From Pseudomonas pisciculturae (lineage in GTDB: Bacteria > Pseudomonadota > Gammaproteobacteria > Pseudomonadales > Pseudomonadaceae): a stretch of DNA of 64,000 nt. The stretch covers positions 1 through 64,000 of the forward strand of contig NZ_JACVZE010000001.1 of the NCBI RefSeq assembly GCF_015461805.1, written 5' to 3'. The notes under the pieces were generated by a model. That model was not told the origin of the DNA. It saw only the letters and a program-made list of their open reading frames with translations, and did no database searches. Made by a program: the position numbers and the translations under genes. Positions 39,094-48,418 of the stretch are shown here, piece by piece. Every line of letters begins with the position of its first letter. The first letter of the stretch is position 1.

Positions 39094-39146
39094 GATTTTT
39101 TCCTCAGGGTAGACGCGATCGAAATGGAGTCGACGCAAAGCCCTTT

Positions 39147-39163
39147 AGCACTGGATGTGCCAA
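39147..39163 (-). promoter_or_regulatory. Sigma-54 promoter of hrpL
   Basis: Minus-strand TTGGCACATCCAGTGCT has the obligatory GG and GC of -24/-12 elements separated by ten bases and a full TTGGCAC -24 motif. Start of transcription would fall near 39137, giving a 44-base leader. Confidence 0.75.
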
Positions 39164-39177
39164 GCGGAAAAATCACA

Positions 39178-39190
39178 TAACTATTTGATT
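39178..39190 (-). promoter_or_regulatory. IHF site upstream of the hrpL promoter
   Basis: Minus-strand AATCAAATAGTTA matches the IHF consensus WATCAA-N4-TTR at every fixed position and lies about 15 bp upstream of the -24 element in an AT-rich tract. IHF bending would bring the HrpR/S-type activator to the promoter. Confidence 0.6.
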
Positions 39191-39297
39191 TATATAGATA
39201 AATATCTTGAAATCGACTGTTTTCGTGCAGTTGTTTGCACAAAGCGGCCTAGGGGCGTGCGGGTCTTTTCAAAATACGGGGTGATGTTGAATTCCAT

Positions 39298-39326
39298 GGA
39301 ACCGAACCGGGGAGGTTTGCCACACA
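39298..39326 (+). promoter_or_regulatory. hrp box for the hrpJ-hrcU operon
   Basis: GGAACC, 16 bases, then CCACACA: a perfect HrpL-dependent promoter, ending 28 bp before the hrpJ ATG. Confidence 0.9.
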
Positions 39327-39354
39327 AGCACACACTCTCTGCACCGGCCTGTCC

Positions 39355-40428
39355 ATGAAAGTTGAATCCATTCCCGACGTGCAAGCACTTCAAAGCCTGG
39401 ATAGGCCTGCTGCTGTCAGCACGGCGCATGCTCAGGCATCTGTCGCAGCGCCGGCGGCGGACGACCTTGCCAATCTTTTCAGTCAGGAAGTGGCATTTAA
39501 CAGCAAGGCTTTGAACCAGCGCGCGTTGGGCGCTCGAGTGACCCCGGTCGAGCAGCTGTCGCAGCTTTATGACCAGTTGGGGCACCCTGCCCAAGCGAAT
39601 CTGGCTGCTATTTCGCGCCGCGTGCGCCTGCAACTCTTGCAACAGCCTGGCATCGATAAGCTGCTGGAGCTCACCGGCAATGATCCGGCCCGTACCTATG
39701 TGGTTCTGCGCCAGGTGACGGCCCAGGCAGAGGCTGAGGTGCGCAAGACCGAAGCGGCGTTGGCGCGCGATGCGCTAGCCAAGCTGGAGCTGCGCTATCA
39801 GCGGGAAATCCAGGCCGGCCTGAACATCGCGATGGCGTTGCATGTCGCCACTGACGATCCTCAAGAGCGCCAGGCAATGCGTGCGCTTTACTACGCGACC
39901 GTGGTGGTGCGCCAATCCTTGGCGACCATGATGCAGTCTCTGCTGGGCATATACGGCGGCGAGCAGTTCGCGGCCGGCCTCAATGTGATGCGCCGAGCGC
40001 TGGCAGATGATATTGCGGCGCAGGCGTCATCAATCCCGTCTGCCAAATTGCGCACACTCCTGCTCGGGCTGCAAAGCTGCGGTCAATTGGGCGGTACGTT
40101 GAGCCATTGTGTGCAGTTGATCCAACGCCTGAAGGTTGAACACGACGCGGTGGTGCTGCTTCAACGTTTGCTCGGGTATGCCAGCGGTGGTATCGCGCCT
40201 GCCGAGGTTCAGCGGCTGGCGGGGGACTTGACTGGGGCATCGTCCGGCGGCCAGTTGACCACGTTGAACGGGATTTACCCGATGCTCAAAAGCTTGCCGC
40301 TGCCGTTGTGGCGCGACAGCCGCGGGCGTCAGGAGGGCTTGCATAACGTGCTGGTGGTGATGGACGAGCTGACGCGCCTGGAGAAACTGCCCCCGCGCCC
40401 GAGTGATGATTCGAGGGGCCTGACGTGA
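39355..40428 (+). CDS. hrpJ: HrpJ, type III secretion gatekeeper (SctW)
   Basis: A 357-residue protein of the YopN/TyeA-like SctW group, which plugs the export apparatus and orders secretion of early and late substrates. The long helical body (for example AQAEAEVRKTEAALARDALA) and the position as first gene of the operon, directly before hrcV, identify it. The ATG at 39355 has a weak ribosome binding site. The stop overlaps the hrcV GTG. Confidence 0.88.
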   Translation: MKVESIPDVQALQSLDRPAAVSTAHAQASVAAPAADDLANLFSQEVAFNSKALNQRALGARVTPVEQLSQLYDQLGHPAQANLAAISRRVRLQLLQQPGIDKLLELTGNDPARTYVVLRQVTAQAEAEVRKTEAALARDALAKLELRYQREIQAGLNIAMALHVATDDPQERQAMRALYYATVVVRQSLATMMQSLLGIYGGEQFAAGLNVMRRALADDIAAQASSIPSAKLRTLLLGLQSCGQLGGTLSHCVQLIQRLKVEHDAVVLLQRLLGYASGGIAPAEVQRLAGDLTGASSGGQLTTLNGIYPMLKSLPLPLWRDSRGRQEGLHNVLVVMDELTRLEKLPPRPSDDSRGLT

Positions 40429-42518
40429 CTGCGTTGGCGAGCGTCAATCGGATACTGCTCAAGGTCGCGCAACGTGCCGAAGTGCTGGGCGCTGTAGTGG
40501 TCATGGCGATTGTGTTTATCTTCATAGTGCCGCTGCCGACCTGGCTGGTCGACATCCTGATCGCGCTGAATATCTGTATTTCCTGTTTGTTGATCGTGCT
40601 GGCGCTGTACCTGCCCGGGCCGTTGGCGTTCTCCTCGTTCCCGTCGATTTTGCTGCTGACCACCATGTTTCGCCTCGCGTTGTCGATTGCCACCACGCGC
40701 TTGATTCTGTTGGAGCAGGATGCCGGTGACATAGTCGAGGCATTCGGCAATTTTGTAGTGGGCGGCAACCTGGCGGTGGGCCTGGTGATCTTTATGATCC
40801 TCACCATCGTCAACTTCCTGGTGATCACCAAAGGCTCGGAGAGGGTCGCTGAGGTCGCTGCGCGGTTCAGTCTGGATGCAATGCCCGGCAAGCAGATGTC
40901 CATCGACAGCGATCTGCGTGCCGGCCTGATCGACGGCGCGCAGGCGCGGGACAAACGCGAGCAGCTATCGCGCGAGAGTCAGCTGTTCGGCGCCATGGAT
41001 GGGGCGATGAAATTCGTCAAGGGCGATGCGATTGCGGGCCTGGTGATCGTGCTGATCAACCTGTTGGGCGGCTTCTCTACCGGTATGTTCCAGCACGGCA
41101 TGAGCGCCGCCGACTCCATGGCGTTGTACTCGGTGCTGACCATCGGTGACGGCCTGATCGCACAGATCCCCGCGCTGCTGATCTCTCTGACCGCCGGCAT
41201 GATCATTACCCGCGTTGCGCCGGATGCGCGCCGGGGCGTGACCAACATGGGCGCCGAAATTGCCCGGCAAATGACCAGCGAGCCCAAGAGCTGGATGATC
41301 GCCTCGGTGGGCATGCTGGCGTTTGCCGCGTTGCCCGGAATGCCGACGGTGGTATTTATCCTGATTGCGCTGGCAACCGGTTCTCTGGGGTATTACCTGG
41401 CGAAAGAGCGAAAGCGACAAAGCCAGCCCGAGGGGGGCGACAGCGACATCACCGCTGCGCACGACAACGGCGATGAAGACCTGCGTGCGTTCGACCCTTC
41501 ACGCCCTTACCTGCTGCAGTTTCCTTCGCATTTGCAGAGCAGTCTCTTCGCCACGGAGTTGATGCAACGCATTCGCCAGACCCGTAACGGGCTGGTGGCC
41601 AACCTGGGCTTGACCCTCCCGGCATTTGAAGTCGAGTTTGTGCCAACGCTTGAGGACGATGAGCTGCGCTTCTGCGTCCATGAAATACCAGTGCTCAGGG
41701 CGACTATCGGTTCTTGGATGGCGGTGGAACGTGTCGGCCTGACGGCGCACGTTGAGGACGGCGTAGAAGGCCGGGTGGCACGGGAAGAAGAGGCGTGGGT
41801 GTGGCTGGCGCCGGATCATCCATTGCTCGATGACGAGCAACTGGAGCGCTTCACGGCCCAGGCCTTGGTTATTGAGCGCATGAGCCGGGCGATGATGCTC
41901 AGCGGCCCGCAGTTCTTGGGCGTGCAGGAGAGCAAGTCGATCCTCAGTTGGCTGGAGGCCAGCCAGCCCGAGTTGGTGCAAGAAGTGCAACGCATCATGC
42001 CGCTGTCACGTTTTTCGGCCGTATTGCAACGCCTGGCGAGTGAGGGTGTACCGCTGCGTGCCGTGCGCTTGATTGTCGAGTCGCTGGTTGAGTACGGCCA
42101 ACATGAACGTGAGCCGGAGGCGCTGGCCGACTATGCACGCATTGCCCTCAAGGCACATATTTTTCACCAGCACAGCGAAGTCGATGGCCTGCATGCCTGG
42201 TTGCTGTCGCCCCAGACCGAAAACGTCCTGCGTGAAGCCCTGCGCCAGACTCAGACGGGGGTGTTCTTCGCCCTCGACAATGACAGCAGCGCGGTGCTGA
42301 TCGAGCTGCTCAAACAAGCCTTCCCACTGCGCGCCAAAAGCAAGCGCGTGCTGCTGGTGGCGCAAGACCTGCGCAGCCCATTGCGAACCTTGTTGATTGA
42401 AGAGTTCAACCATGTGCCCGTGCTGTCGTTTGCCGAACTGGGCAGTGCCTCAAAGGTGAAAGTGCTGGGGCGTTTTGATCTGGACGGTGACGGGCATCTG
42501 CATGAGGCTGTGGCATGA
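40425..42518 (+). CDS. hrcV: HrcV, export apparatus protein (SctV)
   Basis: A 697-residue FlhA/SctV-family protein that forms the nonameric export gate. About eight membrane helices occupy the N-terminal half (to about residue 330), with the family motif PGKQMSIDSDLRAGLI (about residues 153-168). The C-terminal half is the cytosolic ring domain. Translation starts at GTG 40425 with a GTGA overlap to hrpJ. The frame is open throughout. Confidence 0.95.
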   Translation: MTALASVNRILLKVAQRAEVLGAVVVMAIVFIFIVPLPTWLVDILIALNICISCLLIVLALYLPGPLAFSSFPSILLLTTMFRLALSIATTRLILLEQDAGDIVEAFGNFVVGGNLAVGLVIFMILTIVNFLVITKGSERVAEVAARFSLDAMPGKQMSIDSDLRAGLIDGAQARDKREQLSRESQLFGAMDGAMKFVKGDAIAGLVIVLINLLGGFSTGMFQHGMSAADSMALYSVLTIGDGLIAQIPALLISLTAGMIITRVAPDARRGVTNMGAEIARQMTSEPKSWMIASVGMLAFAALPGMPTVVFILIALATGSLGYYLAKERKRQSQPEGGDSDITAAHDNGDEDLRAFDPSRPYLLQFPSHLQSSLFATELMQRIRQTRNGLVANLGLTLPAFEVEFVPTLEDDELRFCVHEIPVLRATIGSWMAVERVGLTAHVEDGVEGRVAREEEAWVWLAPDHPLLDDEQLERFTAQALVIERMSRAMMLSGPQFLGVQESKSILSWLEASQPELVQEVQRIMPLSRFSAVLQRLASEGVPLRAVRLIVESLVEYGQHEREPEALADYARIALKAHIFHQHSEVDGLHAWLLSPQTENVLREALRQTQTGVFFALDNDSSAVLIELLKQAFPLRAKSKRVLLVAQDLRSPLRTLLIEEFNHVPVLSFAELGSASKVKVLGRFDLDGDGHLHEAVA

Positions 42519-42566
42519 ATGCACGGCGCCACGCCCGCTGGGCGTCAGCCCCGATGAGGGCTGACG

Positions 42567-43460
42567 ATGTTTGAGTTGCGGGTGCTCAATGGTTCACAGC
42601 AGGGCGCTGCCTTGCCGCTGTTTGGTGAGCAATGGTGTGTCGGCGCCAGCACTGAAGCCGATCTGGTGCTTTACGATCCCGCCATTGCGCAACGCCATGT
42701 GTGGGTCCGCCGGGCGGGCGATCGCTGGTCTGTACAGGCCGAAGCGGGGCTGATGCAGGATGCGTTTGGGACGTTGGTTGCGCAAATTGCCGACCTGGCT
42801 GCGGACCTGCCGTTTTCCATCAGCGGTATTCGACTCTGCGTGTCCCTTGCGGATCAGCCGTGGCCCACTGAACCTGAGCCGGTGGAGCAGGAGGTGCCCC
42901 ACGATACACCGCAAGAGCTCCCGCTGAGCACGATGCCCAAATCGACACAGAAACGCTGGATGGGGGGGCTGCTGATGGTTGCCGTTCTGGTGATGGCGGT
43001 GGGCATGATGACCGGCGAAGACAGCCAGCCCGAAGCCTCACTGCTGCAGGCCTCAACGCAAAAAATCGAGCTGGTCTCTGCCCCCGAAGTGCGTCAGCAA
43101 TTGCTCAAGATGCTCAATGAGCGCGACTTGGCGCAGCGAGTCACCTTGCAAGTGGTTAATGGGCAGGTGTCGCTCAGTGGTGAGGTCTCCCAAGAGCAGA
43201 TGGCATTGCTGTCGCGCATGCTCGTGCGCTTTGCCGAACAGTTCGACAGCTCGGTGCCGGTGATGAGTCGGGTGCGCGAAGGCAGCAGCCAGCCGCCGTT
43301 CAAGATCGTGCAGATCATCGGCGGCCCGAACGGGCATGTCGTTCTGGAGGGCGGGCAGCGTCTGTTTCTTGGGGATGAGGTGGATGGGGTTCGTCTGGTT
43401 TCCATTGATAACGGTCGGCTGGTTTTCGATGGCCTGCACCGCTATGAGGTGCGCTGGTGA
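42567..43460 (+). CDS. hrpQ: HrpQ, inner-membrane ring protein (SctD)
   Basis: A 297-residue SctD-family protein. The N-terminal cytoplasmic FHA-like domain (about 1-100), single membrane helix (about 131-149, WMGGLLMVAVLVMAVGMM) and periplasmic ring-building domain give the family plan. It partners HrcJ in the inner-membrane ring. It follows hrcV by 48 bp and overlaps hrcN. Confidence 0.9.
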   Translation: MFELRVLNGSQQGAALPLFGEQWCVGASTEADLVLYDPAIAQRHVWVRRAGDRWSVQAEAGLMQDAFGTLVAQIADLAADLPFSISGIRLCVSLADQPWPTEPEPVEQEVPHDTPQELPLSTMPKSTQKRWMGGLLMVAVLVMAVGMMTGEDSQPEASLLQASTQKIELVSAPEVRQQLLKMLNERDLAQRVTLQVVNGQVSLSGEVSQEQMALLSRMLVRFAEQFDSSVPVMSRVREGSSQPPFKIVQIIGGPNGHVVLEGGQRLFLGDEVDGVRLVSIDNGRLVFDGLHRYEVRW

Positions 43461-44815
43461 CTCAAGACTTGCAGGCTCGTCTCGACGCTTGGCAACAGCG
43501 CCAGGCCGGTCATCTGGCAGCCTTTGCGCCAGTGGGGGTGCGCGGTCGTATCCAGCGCGTCAACGGTATGTTGCTGCAATGCCGGTTACCGCAGGCGCGC
43601 ATCGGTGACTTGTGCAAGGTCGACAAAACCGGCGGTGACAGCATGCTCGCCGAGATCATTGGCTTCGACCACCAGGACGCGGTACTCAGTGCCTTGGGCA
43701 ACCTTGAAGGGGTGCAGGTGGGTGCCAGCGTTGAGCGCCTGGGCGTGCCCCATCGCGTGTGCGTAGGCGATGACCTACTGGGGCAGGTGCTCGATGGTTT
43801 CGGGCGGCCGATTGTGGGGGACGGGCCTGGTGCGTTTGTCGATACCGACACCCAGGAGGCGACCAACGTACTGTGTGAAGCGCCGCTGCCCACCGAGCGC
43901 CCGCGCATCAGTCAGGCACTGGCCACCGGCGTGCGCTCGATTGATGGGTTGCTGACGCTGGGTGAAGGTCAGCGCGTGGGGCTGTTTGCCGGCGCGGGTT
44001 GCGGCAAGACCACCTTGCTGGCCGAGATCGCCCGTAACGTGGCGTGCGATGTGATCGTGTTCGGCCTGATTGGTGAGCGCGGGCGCGAGCTGCGTGAGTT
44101 TCTTGATCATGAGTTGGATGACCAATTGCGCGCCAAGGCGGTGTTGGTGTGTGCCACCTCGGACCGCTCCAGCATGGAGCGGGCGCGTGCTGCATTCACT
44201 GCCACGGCCTTGGCTGAAGGGTTCCGCCGTAAGGGGAAGAAGGTGTTGCTGCTGATTGACTCCCTGACCCGTTTTGCACGCGCCCAGCGTGAAATCGGCC
44301 TGGCGGCGGGTGAGCCGTTGGGCCGGGGTGGTTTGCCGCCGTCGGTCTATAGCTTGCTGCCACGGCTGGTGGAGCGCGCCGGTTTGACCCAAGAGGGAGC
44401 GATCACCGCGATCTACACCGTGCTGATCGAACAAGACTCCATGAGCGACCCGGTGGCCGATGAAGTGCGCTCTCTGCTCGACGGCCACATCGTACTGTCG
44501 CGCAAGCTTGCTGAACGCGGGCATTACCCCGCCGTAGACGTGCTGGCCAGCCTTTCGCGAATCCTGAGCAATGTGGCTGAGCCTGCGCACATCAAGGCCG
44601 GCACCGCGCTGCGGCGGCTGTTGTCGGCGTACCAGCAGATTGAGCTGATGCTCAAGTTGGGGGAATACCAGGCCGGCAACGATGAGCTCACCGACCGGGC
44701 GGTGCAGAGCCGCCAGGCAGTGGATGGCTTTCTGCGCCAGGACTTGCGCGAGCCTTCGCCACTGGCCTCCACCCTCGAACAACTGACGGAGCTGACGGCA
44801 TATGTCCCTTTCTGA
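43457..44815 (+). CDS. hrcN: HrcN, type III secretion ATPase (SctN)
   Basis: A 452-residue F1-ATPase-like enzyme that unfolds and dechaperones substrates at the base of the secretion system. Walker A reads GAGCGKTT at residues 179-186; the Walker B region is KVLLLIDSLTRFARAQREI, and RGGLPPSVYSLLPRLVER follows. Translation starts at GTG 43457, overlapping hrpQ. Confidence 0.96.
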   Translation: MTQDLQARLDAWQQRQAGHLAAFAPVGVRGRIQRVNGMLLQCRLPQARIGDLCKVDKTGGDSMLAEIIGFDHQDAVLSALGNLEGVQVGASVERLGVPHRVCVGDDLLGQVLDGFGRPIVGDGPGAFVDTDTQEATNVLCEAPLPTERPRISQALATGVRSIDGLLTLGEGQRVGLFAGAGCGKTTLLAEIARNVACDVIVFGLIGERGRELREFLDHELDDQLRAKAVLVCATSDRSSMERARAAFTATALAEGFRRKGKKVLLLIDSLTRFARAQREIGLAAGEPLGRGGLPPSVYSLLPRLVERAGLTQEGAITAIYTVLIEQDSMSDPVADEVRSLLDGHIVLSRKLAERGHYPAVDVLASLSRILSNVAEPAHIKAGTALRRLLSAYQQIELMLKLGEYQAGNDELTDRAVQSRQAVDGFLRQDLREPSPLASTLEQLTELTAYVPF

Positions 44816-45215
44816 GCTGGAAACCCTGCGGCGCCTGCGCAGGCACCGTGCCGACCGTGCCGAGCGCACGCTGCGTGAGGCGGCGCGGCAACAACAAACC
44901 TTGTTGTCGCACATAGGCCAGGCTCAGGACGCGCTGGAGCAGTCGCGTCAACAGCAAGCCCTGCAAAGCGCGCAGTTGTTGAGCGAGCACCAGGGGCACG
45001 TTGTTTCGCTGCAGGCGCTCAGGTCCTGGGCGGCCAAGGAGCACACCCTGTCTGCCGACACCCTGCGTGACGATGGTCGTTTGCAGGCTCTGCACGGGCA
45101 GAAGGAGGCACACGTGATTGAGGTGCAACTCGCGCAAAAACAGGTCAGCCAATGCCTGCGCCAAGTAGAAAAACTCCAGGAGCTTTCAGCCCTGTTGGCG
45201 CAGGAGATGCCATGA
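44802..45215 (+). CDS. hrpO: HrpO, ATPase stalk protein (SctO)
   Basis: A 137-residue, highly charged coiled-coil protein (LRRLRRHRADRAERTLREAA) of the YscO/FliJ type, the central stalk that couples the ATPase ring to the export gate. It overlaps hrcN by 14 bp and hrpP by four. Confidence 0.85.
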   Translation: MSLSELETLRRLRRHRADRAERTLREAARQQQTLLSHIGQAQDALEQSRQQQALQSAQLLSEHQGHVVSLQALRSWAAKEHTLSADTLRDDGRLQALHGQKEAHVIEVQLAQKQVSQCLRQVEKLQELSALLAQEMP

Positions 45216-45670
45216 CTCAAGTCCCACCCAGCAAGTCTGAACGCCCACGCCCCGCGCGTGACGAGCGTGAAACGTCGGCAGGGATCGTGTTGCCGTGGGA
45301 GCAGGGGCGCCTTTTTTCGCAACTGTTTCGCGGCGAAGGCGAGGGCGAAGGGAAGGGCTTGCAGCACTCCAAGTGTCCATCGATGGCCAGCGCCGACCTG
45401 ACACAGGTCGAGGCCTTTGCCGAACAGTTGGTGCCACGCTTCAACACGGCAACCCAGTGGCCACTGCAGGCGGCGTTTTTTTTGCCGCGCCTGGGCCGGG
45501 TTGACGTCAGCGCACGACGTGAGCAAGGGGCTTTGCACATTGAGCTGGATGCCGAGAGAGAGGACACACGTTTGTGGCTGGGCCGCGTACGACAGCACTG
45601 CCAGGCGCGCTTGAGCACTGACCTCGGGCGGCCTATCCATCTGACCATTGCCGACTCAGGCTCTCCATGA
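45212..45670 (+). CDS. hrpP: HrpP, substrate-specificity switch (SctP)
   Basis: A 152-residue protein in the SctP (needle/pilus length control and substrate switching) position. The N-terminal third is polar and probably disordered; the C-terminal region (about 95-150) is more conserved in character. I chose ATG 45212, which overlaps the hrpO stop as ATGA; a longer frame from 45152 lies inside hrpO. Identified mainly by gene order. Confidence 0.8.
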   Translation: MTQVPPSKSERPRPARDERETSAGIVLPWEQGRLFSQLFRGEGEGEGKGLQHSKCPSMASADLTQVEAFAEQLVPRFNTATQWPLQAAFFLPRLGRVDVSARREQGALHIELDAEREDTRLWLGRVRQHCQARLSTDLGRPIHLTIADSGSP

Positions 45671-46698
45671 GGATTTCACCCCTGATATTACCTACGGTCG
45701 ACAGCGCTACAGTAGACGCCTTGCGTCGGTTGGGAAAAGGTTTACGCCTGTCTTATCAGGTGGCTGGTCAGCATGGCGAATTGATCATGGAACCGGGCCA
45801 TGCACCTGTCGGGGATACCGCCGTTGGCTTTGAAACCGCAGTGGGCGTACTGGCGTTCTCAGAGCCTGGGCCGGTGCTCAGTTTGCTCGGCGATTGCCCG
45901 GTGACGTTAGCCCCGCAGGGCAACGATTCTGACGCTTGGTTCTGGGCTTTATTTCAGCATCAACTCAGCCCGCAAGTGCAATCGCTGCTCGGTTTTTTGC
46001 GGTTGAAGACGGGCTCGAAACCCGCCGCGTTCAGTTGTCGACTGACGGTGACGTTGGGTGAGTCACGGGTGGTCGATTGCCTGAGGCTGACCCCGGAAAC
46101 CTTCCTGACCCTGTGCGCTGCCGGCCCCTGGCAACCCTTGGCACCGCCGCTGCCCCCTGCGTTTGCGCTGTCACTGTCACTGCTACTTGGGCGTTCGCAG
46201 CTGCCTATCAGCGAAGTCAGCGGCATACGGCCGGGTGACGTACTGATGCTGACAAAACCGATGTTCAACGCCGAAGGTGAGGGGCACTTGCGCCTGGGCA
46301 GTCATCAGCTGCACGGGCGTCTTGACGATGACAACGGGACCTTGCGCTTTACTCTTTTTTCTATTGAGGACATGTGTGTGAATGAGGTGTTAGCTGACCA
46401 AAGCCAGGGCTACGATTGGAGCGACTCTTCGGTCGCCGAGGATCAGGCACCCATCGATGTATTCGGGCATGAGCCGTTCGACGAGTTGGCGATGAGCTTG
46501 ACCGTGCGTTGCGGCACGCTGCAGTTGTCCCTGGGGGAGTTGCGTCAGCTTGCACCCGGTGCGGTGGTAGGAGTCTCGGGGTATGCGCCGGGGATGGCGG
46601 GCCTGTATTACGGTGACCGGCCCATCGGTCACGGCAAGCTTGTGGATGTGGACGGGCGCCTTGGCCTGCAGTTGTCCCGTGTGATTTTTTCCCGATGA
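45667..46698 (+). CDS. hrcQ: HrcQ, cytoplasmic ring protein (SctQ), fused A+B form
   Basis: A 343-residue C-ring/sorting-platform protein. The N-terminal part corresponds to P. syringae HrcQA, and the C-terminal part (about 260-343, [20 protein letters not shown]) is the SPOA domain that P. syringae encodes as a separate gene, hrcQB. Between them is an acidic linker. Inside the gene GAGGA (46366-46370) sits seven bases before an in-frame GTG (46378), a likely internal start for a 106-residue C-terminal product. It overlaps hrpP and hrcR by four bases each. Confidence 0.9.
   Translation: MRISPLILPTVDSATVDALRRLGKGLRLSYQVAGQHGELIMEPGHAPVGDTAVGFETAVGVLAFSEPGPVLSLLGDCPVTLAPQGNDSDAWFWALFQHQLSPQVQSLLGFLRLKTGSKPAAFSCRLTVTLGESRVVDCLRLTPETFLTLCAAGPWQPLAPPLPPAFALSLSLLLGRSQLPISEVSGIRPGDVLMLTKPMFNAEGEGHLRLGSHQLHGRLDDDNGTLRFTLFSIEDMCVNEVLADQSQGYDWSDSSVAEDQAPIDVFGHEPFDELAMSLTVRCGTLQLSLGELRQLAPGAVVGVSGYAPGMAGLYYGDRPIGHGKLVDVDGRLGLQLSRVIFSR
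46366..46380 (+). promoter_or_regulatory. Internal ribosome binding site and GTG start within hrcQ
   Basis: GAGGA at 46366-46370 is followed after seven bases by GTG at 46378, codon 238 of hrcQ. An ATG at 46372 is also in frame but is only one base from the GAGGA, too close to be used efficiently. Confidence 0.5.
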
Positions 46699-47348
46699 AT
46701 TGGCAGGGGATCGACCCCGTTCTGCTGGCGCTGTTTCTTGGCGCTGTGTCGTTGATGCCGATGCTGCTGATCGTGTGTACCGCGTTTCTGAAGATCGTCA
46801 TTGTGCTGATGATTACGCGCAATGCCCTTGGCGTGCAGCAGGTGCCTCCCAGCATGGCGATCAATGGCATTGCCCTGGCGGCTACGCTGTTCATCATGGC
46901 TCCGGTGGGGTATGAAATCGCGCAGGTGGTCAAGGTCACCCCGGTGGACGTGACCAGCGTGCAGGCGTTCCAGGACACCAGCAGCCATGCGATCCAACCG
47001 TTGCGTGTGTTTATGTCGCGCAATACCGACCCTGACATTCTTACGCACCTGGTCGAAAACAGCGTGCGTATGTGGCCGCCGGAAATGGCCCAGGCCACCC
47101 ATCGCGACGACCTGATCCTGCTGATTCCCGCCTACGTGCTGTCGCAGTTGCAGTCGGGGTTCGAAATTGGGTTTCTGATCTATATCCCGTTTATCGTCAT
47201 CGACCTGATCGTCTCCAACCTGCTGCTGGCGCTGGGCATGCAGATGGTCTCGCCCATGACCATTTCACTGCCCCTCAAGCTGCTGCTCTTCGTGCTGGTT
47301 TCAGGGTGGTCACGGCTGCTCGACAGCCTGTTCCTGTCTTACCTCTGA
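46695..47348 (+). CDS. hrcR: HrcR, export apparatus protein (SctR)
   Basis: A 217-residue FliP/SctR-family membrane protein, part of the SctRST export gate. Family features are [20 protein letters not shown] near the N-terminus, the cytoplasmic/periplasmic middle, and the C-terminal helices containing [17 protein letters not shown]. The reading frame is complete with no frameshift. Confidence 0.95.
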   Translation: MNWQGIDPVLLALFLGAVSLMPMLLIVCTAFLKIVIVLMITRNALGVQQVPPSMAINGIALAATLFIMAPVGYEIAQVVKVTPVDVTSVQAFQDTSSHAIQPLRVFMSRNTDPDILTHLVENSVRMWPPEMAQATHRDDLILLIPAYVLSQLQSGFEIGFLIYIPFIVIDLIVSNLLLALGMQMVSPMTISLPLKLLLFVLVSGWSRLLDSLFLSYL

Positions 47349-47355
47349 GGCGTTT

Positions 47356-47619
47356 ATGGACCCGATCGTGCTGTTCAAACAGGGCATGTTGTTGGTGGTC
47401 GTGCTATCGGCGCCACCGTTGATAGTGGCGGTGATCGTTGGCGTATTGACCTCCCTGGTGCAGGCGCTGATGCAGATTCAGGATCAAACCCTACCCTTCG
47501 GTATCAAGCTGGTGGCGGTGGGCATTACCTTGGTCTTGACCGGTCGCTGGATTGGCGTGGAGTTGATGCAATTGATCAATCTGACCTTCGACATGATTGC
47601 CCGCTCGGCATTGAACTGA
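47356..47619 (+). CDS. hrcS: HrcS, export apparatus protein (SctS)
   Basis: An 87-residue FliQ/SctS-family protein with two membrane helices separated by the conserved loop ALMQIQDQTLPFGIKLV. It forms part of the SctRST gate. ATG 47356 lies seven bases after the hrcR stop. Confidence 0.95.
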   Translation: MDPIVLFKQGMLLVVVLSAPPLIVAVIVGVLTSLVQALMQIQDQTLPFGIKLVAVGITLVLTGRWIGVELMQLINLTFDMIARSALN

Positions 47620-47629
47620 GGTAACACGC

Positions 47630-48418
47630 TTGCAGGTTTATCTTGAGTATCTGCCCAGCCTGGTGATCGGCATGGCACGTATCTACCCCTGTGCGATTCT
47701 GGTGCCGGCATTCTGTTTTCAGCATATTCGAGGCCTGCCCCGACACATCATTGTGATGGTGATGGCCCTGATGCCTGCACCGGGTATTCATGCCGCCTTG
47801 CAGGGTCAGGAGCATTCGGTAGTGATGATCGCCGGGCTGGTGTTGAAAGAGACTGCCCTGGGTATCCTGCTTGGCGTGATGCTGGCCATGCCGTTCTGGT
47901 TGTTCGAGTCGGTAGGGGCCTTGCTGGACAACCAGCGCGGCGCGTTGACGGGGGGGCAGATCAACCCCTCCCTGGGGCCAGACGCCACGCCCATCGGGCA
48001 TATGTTCAAGCAGTTGGCGATTTTCCTGCTGATGGTGACCCTGGGCCTGGGTGTGCTGACCCAGGTGATCTGGGACAGCTACCTGATCTGGCCGGCCACC
48101 ACCTGGTTGCCGTTGCCTGCAGCCGATGGTTTCACCGTGTTCCTGGGGCTGTTGGGCGATACGTTTACCCACATGATGTTGTACGCCGCCCCCTTTATCG
48201 CGGTGTTGCTGTTACTGGAGTTTGGCGTGGCGCTGTTGAGCCTATACAGCCCGCAGTTGCAAGTGTCGTCGTTGGCGATGCCAATCAAGTGCCTGGCCGG
48301 GTTGGCGTTTCTACTGCTGTATCTGCCGTTGCTGCAAGACTTGATCGTCGGCCGGATGAGCCTGCTGGCTGATCTCAAACATACCCTGGGCCTGATGTTT
48401 CGGAGTGTGGAACCTTGA
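47630..48418 (+). CDS. hrcT: HrcT, export apparatus protein (SctT)
   Basis: A 262-residue FliR/SctT-family membrane protein with about six helices; the motif ESVGALLDNQRGALTGGQIN is characteristic. Translation appears to start at TTG 47630, with GAGGT (including the end of the hrcS stop) at proper spacing; no ATG fits. Overlaps hrcU. Confidence 0.93.
   Translation: MQVYLEYLPSLVIGMARIYPCAILVPAFCFQHIRGLPRHIIVMVMALMPAPGIHAALQGQEHSVVMIAGLVLKETALGILLGVMLAMPFWLFESVGALLDNQRGALTGGQINPSLGPDATPIGHMFKQLAIFLLMVTLGLGVLTQVIWDSYLIWPATTWLPLPAADGFTVFLGLLGDTFTHMMLYAAPFIAVLLLLEFGVALLSLYSPQLQVSSLAMPIKCLAGLAFLLLYLPLLQDLIVGRMSLLADLKHTLGLMFRSVEP

Noticed and set aside
46372-46374. In-frame ATG as the internal hrcQ start
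   Set aside because: Only one base from the GAGGA ribosome site; the GTG at 46378 has correct spacing.
46695-47348. Possible truncation or frameshift of hrcR, as I recall for some P. fluorescens strains
   Set aside because: The frame here is complete, with the N-terminal and C-terminal family motifs present.
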